Assembly: GCF_009495355.1 (NCBI RefSeq)
Contig: NZ_VZAD01000076.1
Coordinates: 1 to 64,000 of the forward strand
Source of the DNA: Segatella copri
GTDB taxonomy: Bacteria; Bacteroidota; Bacteroidia; Bacteroidales; Bacteroidaceae
Direction: 5' to 3'
DNA length: 64,000 nucleotides
Part shown: one piece after another, positions 1 through 8,931 of the stretch
Numbering within the stretch: the stretch's first letter is position 1
Layout of the letters: every line of letters starts with the position of its first letter
The notes under the pieces: generated by a model
Seen by the model: only the letters and a program-made list of their open reading frames with translations
What the model was told of the DNA's origin: nothing
The model's database searches: none
Program-made: the position numbers and the translations under genes

Positions 1-56
1 ATACAACTTTGGTATCTATGTGTTAAAAGGTAAAAAGTTTAATGCGTTTGCCCTGT

Positions 57-184
57 CAGAGCCTATAAAAGTTTTGTTCAGAGCCTATAAAAGTTCCGTT
101 CAAAGCCTTTGAATGTGCGTTCAAAGCCTTTGAATGTCCGTTCAGAGCCTTTGAATGTCCGTTCAAAGCCTTTGAACAGAGATT
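57..184. repeat. tandem array of 21-22-bp units
   Basis: CAGAGCC/CAAAGCC recurs at 57, 79, 101, 122, 143 and 164, a period of 22, 22, 21, 21 and 21 bp. The last four units carry a near-palindrome, TTCAAAG-C-CTTTGAA. Spacers between cores are not unique, so this is not a CRISPR. It lies about 200 bp upstream of the glycosyltransferase/mfd pair. Function is unknown. The rest of 1-380 holds no gene I can support. Confidence 0.85.
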
Positions 185-313
185 TTAATGTGGTTTAACG
201 ATTTTAAAGTAACTACTTATGGCTATAGGGGGTGCTGAGTAGTTACTTTATTTCGCAACAACGTGAATTAAATATAATCATCGTTCAGAAAATAAAAATA
301 TTCTCTTTTTCTT

Positions 314-344
314 TTCGCAAACTCAGAAAAATGCATTATCTTTG
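314..344 (+). promoter_or_regulatory. Bacteroidota-type promoter of the 398 gene
   Basis: TTCG at 314-317, 19 bp, then TATCTTTG at 337-344. This is one mismatch from the TTTG-N19-TAnnTTTG pattern of Bacteroidota housekeeping promoters and lies 53 bp upstream of the start codon. Confidence 0.6.
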
Positions 345-397
345 CATAAGATATATTAATTATTATCATGTCGATTCATTTAAACCAATAATAGCTT

Positions 398-1138
398 ATG
401 AGTGATAGTGTTGTAATTATTCCTACTTATAATGAAAAGGAGAATATCGAGAAGATTATCCGGGCCGTGTTCGGTCTGGAAAAAGACTTTGATATCCTTG
501 TTATTGATGACGGAAGCCCCGACGGTACTGCTGCCATCGTGAAGGAACTGATGGCTGGTGAGTTTGCCTCCCGTCTCCATATCCTTGAGCGAAAGGGTAA
601 GTTGGGACTGGGTACAGCCTATATCACTGGCTTCAAATGGGCGCTTGAGAAGGGGTATGAGTTTATCTTCGAGATGGACGCAGACTTCAGTCATGATCCC
701 AATGACCTGCCACGACTCTACGCCGCGACTCACGACGAGGGATTCGATGTGGCTGTGGGCTCGCGCTATGTCTCGGGTGTCAACGTGGTGAACTGGCCCA
801 TTGGTCGTGTGCTGATGAGCTATTTCGCCTCGAAGTATGTGAGAATGGTCACGGGATTCAAGGTGAATGATACTACGGCAGGTTTCGTATGTTACCGCCG
901 CAAGGTGCTGGAAACCATAAATCTTGACGAGATCCGTTTCAAGGGTTATGCCTTCCAGATAGAGATGAAATACACTGCCCACAAGATTGGCTTCAAGATC
1001 AAGGAAGTGCCCGTAATCTTCGTCAACCGACGTGAGGGTACGAGCAAGATGAGCGGTGGAATCTTTGGTGAGGCTTTCTTTGGTGTGATGCGCCTGCGCT
1101 GGGATGGATGGTTTAAGAAATATCCCAAGAAGGTGTAG
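398..1138 (+). CDS. polyprenol-phosphate mannosyltransferase-like GT2 glycosyltransferase
   Basis: A 246-residue family 2 glycosyltransferase of the dolichyl/polyprenyl-phosphate mannose synthase (DPM1-like) type, which transfers a sugar from a nucleotide donor to a lipid phosphate at the inner face of the cytoplasmic membrane. The GT-A fold signature is clear: IIPTYNEKENI near residue 8, DDGSPDGT near 37 and the metal-binding EMDADFSHDP near 91. The C-terminal NRREGTSKM segment is typical of DPM1 relatives. No membrane anchor is visible, as in single-domain DPM1 proteins. Mfd follows after 20 bp, so the two are probably cotranscribed. The sugar and lipid acceptor cannot be read from sequence. 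Confidence 0.88.
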   Translation: MSDSVVIIPTYNEKENIEKIIRAVFGLEKDFDILVIDDGSPDGTAAIVKELMAGEFASRLHILERKGKLGLGTAYITGFKWALEKGYEFIFEMDADFSHDPNDLPRLYAATHDEGFDVAVGSRYVSGVNVVNWPIGRVLMSYFASKYVRMVTGFKVNDTTAGFVCYRRKVLETINLDEIRFKGYAFQIEMKYTAHKIGFKIKEVPVIFVNRREGTSKMSGGIFGEAFFGVMRLRWDGWFKKYPKKV

Positions 1139-1158
1139 GGGGCGAAGACTGAAGAGAA

Positions 1159-4100
1159 GTGGAAATACAGGAAATAGTACATATTTTTGAGCGGTCGCCC
1201 CAGGCGAAGGCGCTCCTGAAATTATTGGATAGAAAAACGCAGAAGACCGTTTTCCTCAGTGGATTGGTGTGCTCTTCTGCGCCTTTGTTTTTTGCCGCTG
1301 TCAAAGAGCGGTTGGCACGCCCGGTGCTCTTTGTGCTCAATGATGCCGACGAGGCGGGTTACTTCTATCACGACCTGGTGCAGATACTGGGGCAGGATCA
1401 GGCTTTCTTCTTTCCTTCTTCCTATAGGCGTGCCGTGAAATATGGGCAGAAAGACGCTGCCAACGAGATATTGCGTACCGAGGTGCTGGCACGACTGGCA
1501 TCCTCGCAGCCACTCTATGTCGTTACTTACCCCGATGCTCTGGCAGAAATGGTGGTGTCGAAGAAGAATCTCGACGAGCGTATCATTAAGCTCGCAGTGG
1601 GAGACCAGGTGTCGCTGATGGACATCTCGCATCAATTGCGCGACTTCGACTTCATGGAGACAGATTATGTCTACGAGCCTGGTCAGTTTGCCATTCGAGG
1701 CAGCATTCTCGATATTTATTCCTACAGCTGCGAGTTTCCTTTCCGCATCGACTTCTTCGGTGACGAGATAGACACCATACGTACTTTCAGCATTGAGGAC
1801 CAGTTGTCGCGCGACCGGCGTGAGAGTGTGGAGATTGTGCCCGAACTCTCGCTTGCTGAGGGTGAGAAACTGCCCTTCCTGCATTTCCTCGACAAGCGGG
1901 CTGTGGTGGCGATGAAGGACTTTATGTTCGTCTATGACCGTATAGACCAGATATACAAGGAGGGCTTCTCCTCGCAGAGCATGGTGGAACAGATGGAGGG
2001 AGCCACCGAGGTGGAGGCGGAACGGATAAGACGCGCCATGAAGAAAGAGCTGAACCTGTCATCGGCCCTGCAGTTTCAGCAGGGGGTGGCGGAGCGCCAG
2101 CGCATAGAGTTTGGCATCGCCGAACAGGGTGTGGCGGAGCGCAAGACAGAGGAGGCTGCCGACGTGGTGCCGTTCCATATCGTGCCTCAGCCCCTGTTCC
2201 ATAAGAATTTCGACCTGATAGGCCAGATGATGGAAGACTATCTTCTGCAGCAGTACACCTTATATATATTGGCCGACAGCAGCAAGCAGCAACAGCGACT
2301 CAAGGATATTTTTGAGAGTGAGGAACTGAAGCGCTATCAGGTGAGGTTTGTGCCCGTGGACAAGACCCTACACGAGGGCTTCGTCGACAACGACAAGAAA
2401 TGCTGTTTCTTTACCGACCATCAGATCTTCGACCGATTCCATAAGTACAGTCTGCGATCGGACTCAGCACGTGCCGGCAAGATGGCGCTCACGATGAAGG
2501 AGTTGCTGGAGATGGAGCCGGGCGACTATATCGTGCACGTGGATTTCGGCATCGGAAAGTTTGGCGGACTGGTGCGTGTGCCGGTGGGCAACAGCTATCA
2601 AGAGATGATACGCATCGTCTACACGAACAACGACAAGGTGGATGTATCCATCCACTCGCTCTATAAGATCAGCAAATACCGTAGCGGCGATACGGGCGAG
2701 CCGCCCCGACTGTCGACCCTCGGCACGGGTGCCTGGGACCGACTGAAGGAGAAGGCGAAGAAGCGCATCAAGGACATCGCGCGCGACCTGATCAAACTCT
2801 ATGCCCGCCGCCGTAGGGAGAAGGGATTCGCCTTCAGCGCCGATTCCTATCTGCAACATGAGTTGGAGGCCTCGTTCCTATACGAGGACACGCCCGACCA
2901 GAACAAAGCCACCATGGACGTAAAGGCCGACATGGAGAGCGCACGACCCATGGACCGACTGGTGTGCGGCGATGTGGGCTTCGGAAAGACGGAGGTGGCG
3001 ATACGCGCAGCCTTCAAGGCGGCATGCGACAGCAAGCAGGTGGCTGTGCTGGTGCCTACCACGGTGCTGGCTTTTCAGCACTACCAGACTTTCAGAAACC
3101 GACTGGAGGGAATGCCGGTAAAGGTGGACTACCTGAGTAGGGCACGCTCCGCCAAGGAGACCAGACAGTTGCTGGAAGACCTCAAGGAGGGCAGGACAGA
3201 CATTGTAGTGGGGACACACAAGCTGATTTCCAAGACAGTGAAATGGCATGACCTCGGTCTGCTCATCATCGACGAGGAACAGAAGTTCGGTGTCAGCACC
3301 AAGGAGAAGCTGCGCCAGCTGAAGGTGAATGTCGACACGCTGACGATGAGTGCCACACCTATTCCCCGCACTCTGCAGTTCTCGCTGATGGGTGCACGCG
3401 ACATGAGCATCATGCGCACGCCGCCGCCCAACCGATACCCGATACAAACAGAGGTGGTGACCTTCAGCGGTGATACTATGGCAGATGCCATCAACTTCGA
3501 GATGAGCCGTAACGGACAGGCGTATGTCGTCGTCGACCGTATATCGAAGCTCATGGAGTTGAAACTGATGATAGAAAAGTACGTGCCCGACTGCCGCGTG
3601 GCGATAGGACACGGACAGATGAAGCCCGAGGAACTGGAGAAGGTCATTATGGGATTCATGAACTACGACTACGATGTGCTGCTCTCGACAACCATTGTGG
3701 AGAACGGTATCGACATATCGAACGCCAATACCATCATCATCATCAATGCCCATCACTTCGGTCTTAGCGACCTGCACCAAATGAGAGGCAGGGTAGGGCG
3801 TAGCAACAAGAAGGCTTTCTGTTATCTCGTGGCTCCGCCGAAGAGTACACTGACACTCGATGCTCGCCGCCGACTGGAGGCATTGGAGACCTTCTGCGAT
3901 CTGGGAAGCGGGTTCAACCTCGCCATGCAGGACCTCGACATTCGCGGTGCCGGCAACCTGCTTGGCTCGGAGCAGAGCGGATTCATGGAAGACCTGGGGT
4001 ATGAAACCTATCAGAAGATTCTGTCGCAGGCTGTCACCGAACTGAAGAATGAGGAGTTTGGCGACCTGTATCAGGAGGAGATGGATGAGGGACAGCAGCT

Positions 4101-4569
4101 CACGGGTGACGACTTCGTGGACGACTGTTCTATCGAGAGCGACTTAGAGATGTATTTCCCCGACACCTATGTGCCGGGAAGCAGCGAGCGAATGTTGCTC
4201 TACAGGGAACTGGACCGCATAGAGAATGACGACGACCTGGCTGCTTACCGAAAGCGAATCATCGACCGCTTTGGACCTGTGCCCCGTGAGGGTGAGGAAC
4301 TGATGCACGTGGTGAGCTTGCGACGCCTCGGCAAACGCCTGGGCTGCGAGAAGATCATGCTCAAACAGGGTACTATGCAAATGCAGTTTGTAAGCAACGT
4401 ACAGAGTCCGTTCTATCGCAGCACGATGTTCTCGAAGGTTCTCAACTATGCCACGAGTCACGTACAGCAATGTGCGTTGAAAGAGAAGAACAACAAGCGA
4501 TTCCTTCGTATCGCCCGCATCACGAGTGTGGAACAGGCTGTCGCCATTCTCCAGGAAATACAAAAGTAA
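1159..4569 (+). CDS. mfd: transcription-repair coupling factor Mfd
   Basis: An 1136-residue Mfd protein, the ATP-dependent translocase that removes RNA polymerase stalled at DNA lesions and recruits UvrA. Domains in order: an N-terminal UvrB-like module (about 1-350), the RNA-polymerase-interacting domain (about 450-520, EPGDYIVHVDFGIGKF), RecG-like helicase lobes with Walker A GDVGFGKTEV near residue 604, the DEEQ box near 704 and motif VI QMRGRVGRS, then the C-terminal TRCF domain. Length is normal. The start is GTG at 1159, since no ATG fits the N-terminus; it is 20 bp after the upstream stop. UvrA is also encoded in this window, at 28-31 kb on the other strand. Confidence 0.97.
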   Translation: MEIQEIVHIFERSPQAKALLKLLDRKTQKTVFLSGLVCSSAPLFFAAVKERLARPVLFVLNDADEAGYFYHDLVQILGQDQAFFFPSSYRRAVKYGQKDAANEILRTEVLARLASSQPLYVVTYPDALAEMVVSKKNLDERIIKLAVGDQVSLMDISHQLRDFDFMETDYVYEPGQFAIRGSILDIYSYSCEFPFRIDFFGDEIDTIRTFSIEDQLSRDRRESVEIVPELSLAEGEKLPFLHFLDKRAVVAMKDFMFVYDRIDQIYKEGFSSQSMVEQMEGATEVEAERIRRAMKKELNLSSALQFQQGVAERQRIEFGIAEQGVAERKTEEAADVVPFHIVPQPLFHKNFDLIGQMMEDYLLQQYTLYILADSSKQQQRLKDIFESEELKRYQVRFVPVDKTLHEGFVDNDKKCCFFTDHQIFDRFHKYSLRSDSARAGKMALTMKELLEMEPGDYIVHVDFGIGKFGGLVRVPVGNSYQEMIRIVYTNNDKVDVSIHSLYKISKYRSGDTGEPPRLSTLGTGAWDRLKEKAKKRIKDIARDLIKLYARRRREKGFAFSADSYLQHELEASFLYEDTPDQNKATMDVKADMESARPMDRLVCGDVGFGKTEVAIRAAFKAACDSKQVAVLVPTTVLAFQHYQTFRNRLEGMPVKVDYLSRARSAKETRQLLEDLKEGRTDIVVGTHKLISKTVKWHDLGLLIIDEEQKFGVSTKEKLRQLKVNVDTLTMSATPIPRTLQFSLMGARDMSIMRTPPPNRYPIQTEVVTFSGDTMADAINFEMSRNGQAYVVVDRISKLMELKLMIEKYVPDCRVAIGHGQMKPEELEKVIMGFMNYDYDVLLSTTIVENGIDISNANTIIIINAHHFGLSDLHQMRGRVGRSNKKAFCYLVAPPKSTLTLDARRRLEALETFCDLGSGFNLAMQDLDIRGAGNLLGSEQSGFMEDLGYETYQKILSQAVTELKNEEFGDLYQEEMDEGQQLTGDDFVDDCSIESDLEMYFPDTYVPGSSERMLLYRELDRIENDDDLAAYRKRIIDRFGPVPREGEELMHVVSLRRLGKRLGCEKIMLKQGTMQMQFVSNVQSPFYRSTMFSKVLNYATSHVQQCALKEKNNKRFLRIARITSVEQAVAILQEIQK

Positions 4570-4648
4570 AATCAAGAATACAAGAATAAGATAAAGTGTA
4601 AGACTAAGACTAAGAATAACAATAACAATCAATATCAACTTAAAAATT

Positions 4649-6013
4649 ATGAGACAGAAAAAGTTCATCCTACAGGAAAAAGACATTCCTACACAGTGGT
4701 ACAACATTCAGGCAGAAATGCCCAACAAGCCATTGCCACCACTTAATCCGCAGACCCACAAGCCCATGACGGCTGAGGACTTGTCCCACGTGTTCAACCT
4801 GGAGTGTGCCAAGCAGGAGCTCGATACAGAACATGCCTGGATCGACATCCCTGAGGACGTGCAGGAGAAGTACACCTACTATCGTTCCACTCCGCTGGTG
4901 CGTGCCTACGGTCTGGAGGAGGCACTGGGTACTACTGCCCACATCTATTTCAAGAACGAGAGTGTCAATCCTTTAGGCTCTCATAAGATCAATTCGGCCT
5001 TGCCACAGTGTTACTACTGCAAGCAGGAGGGCGACACCAACGTCACCACCGAGACGGGTGCAGGACAGTGGGGCGCAGCCTTGTCGTATGCAGCCAAACT
5101 CTACGGACTGGAGGCGGCTGTGTATCAGGTGAAGATCACCATGCGTCAGAAACCTTATCGCTCCAGCATCATGCGTACCTTTGGCGCTACTGTGGAGGGT
5201 TCTCCATCAATGAGTACACGTGCCGGAAAGAACATCATCACACGCGACCCTAATCATCCTGGTTCACTCGGTACTGCTATCAGCGAGGCTGTCGAACTGG
5301 CTACTACCACTCCGGGCTGTAAGTACACACTGGGTTCGGTGCTCAACCATGTGGCTCTGCATCAGACGATCATCGGACTGGAGGCAGAAAAGCAGATGCA
5401 GATGGCTGGCGAATATCCCGATCAGGTGATTGCTTGCTTCGGTGGCGGAAGCAATTTCGGCGGACTGGCTTTCCCATTCATGCGTCATAATCTGAGCGGA
5501 GAGAAGAACACTGAGTTTATCGCAGCCGAGCCAGAGAGCTGTCCTAAGCTGACAAGGGGTAAGTTCGAATATGACTTCGGCGATGAGGCTGGCTACACTC
5601 CGCTGCTGCCGATGTTCACCCTGGGTCATGACTTCAAGCCTGCCAACATTCATGCTGGTGGTCTGCGTTATCATGGTGCCGGTATGATCATCTCGCAGTT
5701 GCTCAAGGACGGATATCTGCACGGTGTGGACATTCCACAGTTGGAGTCGTTCCAGGCTGGTATGCTCTTTGCCCGTACCGAGGGAATCATTCCTGCTCCA
5801 GAGAGCTGTCATGCCATCGCTGCCACTATCCGTGAGGCGCTCAAGGCGAAGGAGAAGGGCGAGGAGAAGGTCATCCTCTTCTGTCTGTCTGGTCATGGTC
5901 TCATCGATATGCCTTCATACGACAGCTATATCAATGGTGACTTGCAAAACTATTCTGTCAGCGATGAAGAAATAGGAAAATTCCTCAAGGATGTGCCACA
6001 GGTAGAGATGTAG
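4649..6013 (+). CDS. trpB: TrpB2-type tryptophan synthase beta chain
   Basis: A 454-residue PLP enzyme that condenses indole with serine. The length and the N-terminal region before the PLP fold fit the TrpB2 class rather than the about 400-residue TrpB1 that pairs with TrpA. The PLP lysine is Lys113 in GSHKINSALPQ, and the phosphate-binding glycine loop is CFGGGSNFGG near residue 260. No trpA or other trp gene is nearby, so indole salvage is a reasonable inference. The 79-bp gap after mfd is A-rich with short AAGA/ATAACA repeats. A strong hairpin terminator follows at 6061. Confidence 0.93.
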   Translation: MRQKKFILQEKDIPTQWYNIQAEMPNKPLPPLNPQTHKPMTAEDLSHVFNLECAKQELDTEHAWIDIPEDVQEKYTYYRSTPLVRAYGLEEALGTTAHIYFKNESVNPLGSHKINSALPQCYYCKQEGDTNVTTETGAGQWGAALSYAAKLYGLEAAVYQVKITMRQKPYRSSIMRTFGATVEGSPSMSTRAGKNIITRDPNHPGSLGTAISEAVELATTTPGCKYTLGSVLNHVALHQTIIGLEAEKQMQMAGEYPDQVIACFGGGSNFGGLAFPFMRHNLSGEKNTEFIAAEPESCPKLTRGKFEYDFGDEAGYTPLLPMFTLGHDFKPANIHAGGLRYHGAGMIISQLLKDGYLHGVDIPQLESFQAGMLFARTEGIIPAPESCHAIAATIREALKAKEKGEEKVILFCLSGHGLIDMPSYDSYINGDLQNYSVSDEEIGKFLKDVPQVEM

Positions 6014-6060
6014 GCCAAGGCGTAAGTGTGCTTATGCTGATTTTTCAATATATATATGTG

Positions 6061-6105
6061 AGAGAAGGCGCAACTTCATCAGGCAATGATGCGCCTTCTC
6101 TTTCT
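6061..6105 (+). terminator. terminator after trpB
   Basis: A 12-bp perfect stem (AGAGAAGGCGCA with TGCGCCTTCTCT) around a 17-nt loop, followed by TTCTGCTTCT. It lies 47 bp after the trpB stop. Confidence 0.75.
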
Positions 6106-6157
6106 GCTTCTAATAACTTGTTATAACTTGAAATTTTGAATCATTAGACTTATATTT

Positions 6158-7894
6158 ATGTTTAGTAAAGAAAAAATACTGTTATTGCTGCTCGTTGTGA
6201 TGTGCAACTTGGGCAGTCTGTCTGCTGTCCATGCCGCAACAGATCCAACCATGACGTCAGCTTTGAAACCATCGGGGACTTTACCCGTCATGTATGTTAA
6301 CACTCAGGATGCACAGCCTATCACTTCCAAAGAAACTTATGTGTCAGCCACGGCCTATATTGATGCCTTGGGATTGGAGGGGTATGAGAATATGGCTTCT
6401 GCAGATAAACCAGAAACCTTGATAATTAAAGGACGTGGTAACTGGACGTGGAAAGGGTTTGACAAGAAACCTTATCGCTTGAAGTTTGATAGTAAGGTGA
6501 ACCCTGTGGGTATGGTGAAGAGCAAGCACTTCTTGCTCATGGCTGGTGCCGATGATGATTTGGGTTTTCTCCGCAATCTGGTAGGCTATGAATTGAGCCG
6601 TCGTGTGGGCTTGCCTTATACCACAGATTCACAACCTGTTGAATTGGTGCTCAATGGAAAATATCAGGGCTTGTATTTCGTAACCGAAAAGATACGTGTT
6701 GATAAAAAACGAGTTAACATCGTAGAGCAGGCTGACAAGGCGACTGATCCTGAGGCTATCACGGGCGGATGGCTCGTGGAGATAGACAATTATGATACAG
6801 ATCCTCATATCAATGTGAAGTTGGGCAGCCAGAACATGGTGCTTACTTATCATACCCCAGAGGCGCTCTCCGCAGAGCAAGAGAACTATTTGCAGACACA
6901 GTGGAATGCCATCGCCAAGGCTATCTGTAGCAATAATGAAAACGATACGGAATGGGAAAAGTATGTAGACATCGAGTCTTTGGCAAAGGTGTATATCGTG
7001 CGTGAGCTGTTGCAAGATGAGGAGGGATTTCATGGCAGTTGCTATCTCTACAAGGAACAAGGTGCAGATACCAAGTGGACTTTTGGCCCTGTATGGGACT
7101 TTGGTAATGCTTATAATGAAACCAATTTCCGTCATTTTATCTTCCAGGGAGATAAGTTTGAGCAGTTTATCATTGATTGTGCCTGGAATTTTAAGCACTT
7201 CCGCGACAAGGTGAAGGAGGTATGGCAGGAGTTTTATGCCAATCAATATGCAGAGATGAACGCTTATATTGATGGTGTGGCGGCAAAGATTTCCGATGCT
7301 GCAGCTAACGACTATCTATGTTGGAAGAATAGCAGCAATGTCGCCAAGAACCAAGATGAACTGGCCAAGGCTGCCGTTTTTAAGAACTATATGCGCCAAA
7401 AGGCCACATGGCTTGTTGAGCAATGGGGTGGTGGCGAGGCTCCTTCTGACAAGATGAACATCTATGTGACTTGCGACGAGGATCGTGTGCCTTACCTCTT
7501 TGCTTGGGGTGAAGGAAACAACGGAGGATGGCCAGGCAATCAACTGACCGATACCAGGATGATAGGTGGCAAACTCTTCTATCATATTTCTTTGCCTTAT
7601 GGAACCAATATCATCTTCAGCTATGGTGATCAGGAAACGCAGACGGAGGATATCTTGAATGTGTCTCGCGACACCTATTATCGCTTCTATCAAGCTCCAA
7701 AGAGTGAGCATAAGGAGAAGAAAAATGGCCGTTTCGAAGATATCACACAGAAAGTGCTCACAGGCATCAGTGCAATAGTTACGTCAAAGCCGCAGCCCGC
7801 GAAAGCTGCGATATACAATATGAACGGACAGCGTGTGGATGATAGCTATCATGGTCTTGTCATCTGCAATGGTAGGAAATATATATCCAAATGA
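6158..7894 (+). CDS. secreted CotH-domain protein with a carbohydrate-binding-like module
   Basis: A 578-residue exported protein. A signal peptide ends near residue 27 (SAVHAA). A CotH kinase-like domain spans about residues 60-430: LKFDSK, KHFLLMAGADDD, GKYQGLYFVTEKI, GGWLVEIDNYD and the FGPVWDFGNA metal-site region, which has Gly where many family members have a second Asp. Around 430-520 lies a beta-rich module with an AWGEGNNGGWPG motif resembling starch-binding or CBM26-like domains. The last 35 residues (AIYNMNGQRVDD) resemble a type IX secretion tail. CotH proteins are atypical protein kinases in spore formers; their role in Bacteroidota is unclear. It stands alone between two terminators. 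Confidence 0.82.
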   Translation: MFSKEKILLLLLVVMCNLGSLSAVHAATDPTMTSALKPSGTLPVMYVNTQDAQPITSKETYVSATAYIDALGLEGYENMASADKPETLIIKGRGNWTWKGFDKKPYRLKFDSKVNPVGMVKSKHFLLMAGADDDLGFLRNLVGYELSRRVGLPYTTDSQPVELVLNGKYQGLYFVTEKIRVDKKRVNIVEQADKATDPEAITGGWLVEIDNYDTDPHINVKLGSQNMVLTYHTPEALSAEQENYLQTQWNAIAKAICSNNENDTEWEKYVDIESLAKVYIVRELLQDEEGFHGSCYLYKEQGADTKWTFGPVWDFGNAYNETNFRHFIFQGDKFEQFIIDCAWNFKHFRDKVKEVWQEFYANQYAEMNAYIDGVAAKISDAAANDYLCWKNSSNVAKNQDELAKAAVFKNYMRQKATWLVEQWGGGEAPSDKMNIYVTCDEDRVPYLFAWGEGNNGGWPGNQLTDTRMIGGKLFYHISLPYGTNIIFSYGDQETQTEDILNVSRDTYYRFYQAPKSEHKEKKNGRFEDITQKVLTGISAIVTSKPQPAKAAIYNMNGQRVDDSYHGLVICNGRKYISK

Positions 7895-7960
7895 GGTCTG
7901 TAAATTCTGTGGTGTGATTCTTCTGTATTGACAGCCATGTGGCAAGAGATATGTAAATAG

Positions 7961-8002
7961 AAAAGCCAAATGTTTCATGCAAGTAAAACATTTGGCTTTT
8001 TT
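7961..8002. terminator. bidirectional terminator
   Basis: AAAAGCCAAATGTTT pairs with AAACATTTGGCTTTT with T-runs on both strands. It separates the convergent CotH-domain gene and glutathione peroxidase gene. Confidence 0.8.
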
Positions 8003-8079
8003 GATGTTTGAGGGATAGATTCCTACAAACGATGATGGCGATATCAGAAAGTAGCGATATTGCACATATTCGTTGATTC

Positions 8080-8634
8080 TTATGAATTCAGAAGTTCCTC
8101 TATTTGCTTGGCGATATTCTCAAACTTCTCGGTAGGCTCAAAGCGGGCAACAACCTGACCTTTCTTGTTGATGAGGAACTTGGTGAAGTTCCACTTGATG
8201 TCGGCACTCTCCTTGTAGTTGGGGTCGGCCTCGCTCAGCATCTTGTCGAGGACAGGGTAAAGAGGGTGTGACTCGTCCCAGCCAGCGAAACCTTTCACCT
8301 CCTTGAGGAACTTGTAAAGAGGAGCGGCGTCATCACCGTTTACCTTTATCTTCTTGAAGCGTGAAAACTCTGTGCCGTAAGTAAGCTTGCAGAATTGATG
8401 AATACTCTCGTCGGTACCGGGTGCCTGCTGACCAAACTGGTTGCAAGGGAAATCGAGGATTTCAAAACCTTGTGAGTGATATTTCTCATAGAGATTTTCC
8501 AGTTCCTCATACTGTGGGGTGAAGCCACACTTCGTGGCTGTGTTGACGATGAGCAGCACCTCGTTGGCATACTCCTTGAGGGAAACGTCCTTTCCCTTTC
8601 TGTCCTTGACAGAGAATTCGTAAACGGTTCTCAT
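8080..8634 (-). CDS. glutathione peroxidase family thiol peroxidase
   Basis: A 184-residue GPx-family peroxidase that reduces peroxides in the cytoplasm, probably with thioredoxin since Bacteroidota generally lack glutathione. Family motifs are all present: NTATKCGFTPQYEELE with the peroxidatic Cys near residue 36, FPCNQFGQQAPG near 72, and WNFTKFLI near 149. The active residue is an ordinary cysteine codon, not selenocysteine. No signal peptide is visible. A TATCTTTG promoter element lies at 8691-8698 inside an inverted repeat, hinting at regulated expression. Confidence 0.93.
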   Translation of the reverse strand: MRTVYEFSVKDRKGKDVSLKEYANEVLLIVNTATKCGFTPQYEELENLYEKYHSQGFEILDFPCNQFGQQAPGTDESIHQFCKLTYGTEFSRFKKIKVNGDDAAPLYKFLKEVKGFAGWDESHPLYPVLDKMLSEADPNYKESADIKWNFTKFLINKKGQVVARFEPTEKFENIAKQIEELLNS

Positions 8635-8673
8635 TTTCTTTATGTATCTTTTTATAGTTTTAATCTCAGTTAT

Positions 8674-8700
8674 CGTATCTTTAACGAGTGCAAAGATACG
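8674..8700 (-). promoter_or_regulatory. glutathione peroxidase promoter within an operator-like inverted repeat
   Basis: On the minus strand TATCTTTG (8698 to 8691) matches the -7 consensus, 57 bp before the start codon. It sits in the right arm of a perfect 9-bp inverted repeat, CGTATCTTT (8674-8682) and AAAGATACG (8692-8700). A third GTATCTTT copy is at 8644-8651. A repressor binding here would cover the promoter; this is inference. Confidence 0.5.
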
Positions 8701-8743
8701 ATTTTTCTTTCATATGTGTCTATAGTTACTGATATTTTTTTAT

Positions 8744-8773
8744 AAAAAAATCCGGGAATTTCACAATCCCCGG
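8744..8773 (-). terminator. terminator downstream of the hybrid regulator
   Basis: Read on the minus strand, ATCCGGGG, a 10-nt loop, then CCCGGAT followed by TTTTTTTATA. It is the first strong terminator after the regulator stop at 8932. A second hairpin, GAATATTCCTTTC with its inverted copy at 8782-8818, lies between. Confidence 0.65.
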
Positions 8774-8931
8774 ATCACTTTGAATATTCCTTTCGTTGTT
8801 GAAGGAAAGGAGTATTCAAGAATTAAACTATCATTTAACTTTTCTAAGAACTGGTGCAAAGGTACTGCTTTCGTACAGAATCAAGGTGTAAATTCTCGTT
8901 TTTTTCGTGCACCAGGTATAAAAAAGTGTTA

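Noticed and set aside
2-112. C-terminal end of an upstream gene (frame 2 reads YNFGIYVLKGKKFNAF...)
   Set aside because: GIYVLKGKKF resembles a T9SS tail, but the frame continues through the tandem repeats to a stop at 110-112 and there is too little sequence to support a gene.
8500-8560. Selenocysteine in the glutathione peroxidase
   Set aside because: The active-site codon is an ordinary Cys codon and the frame has no internal TGA.
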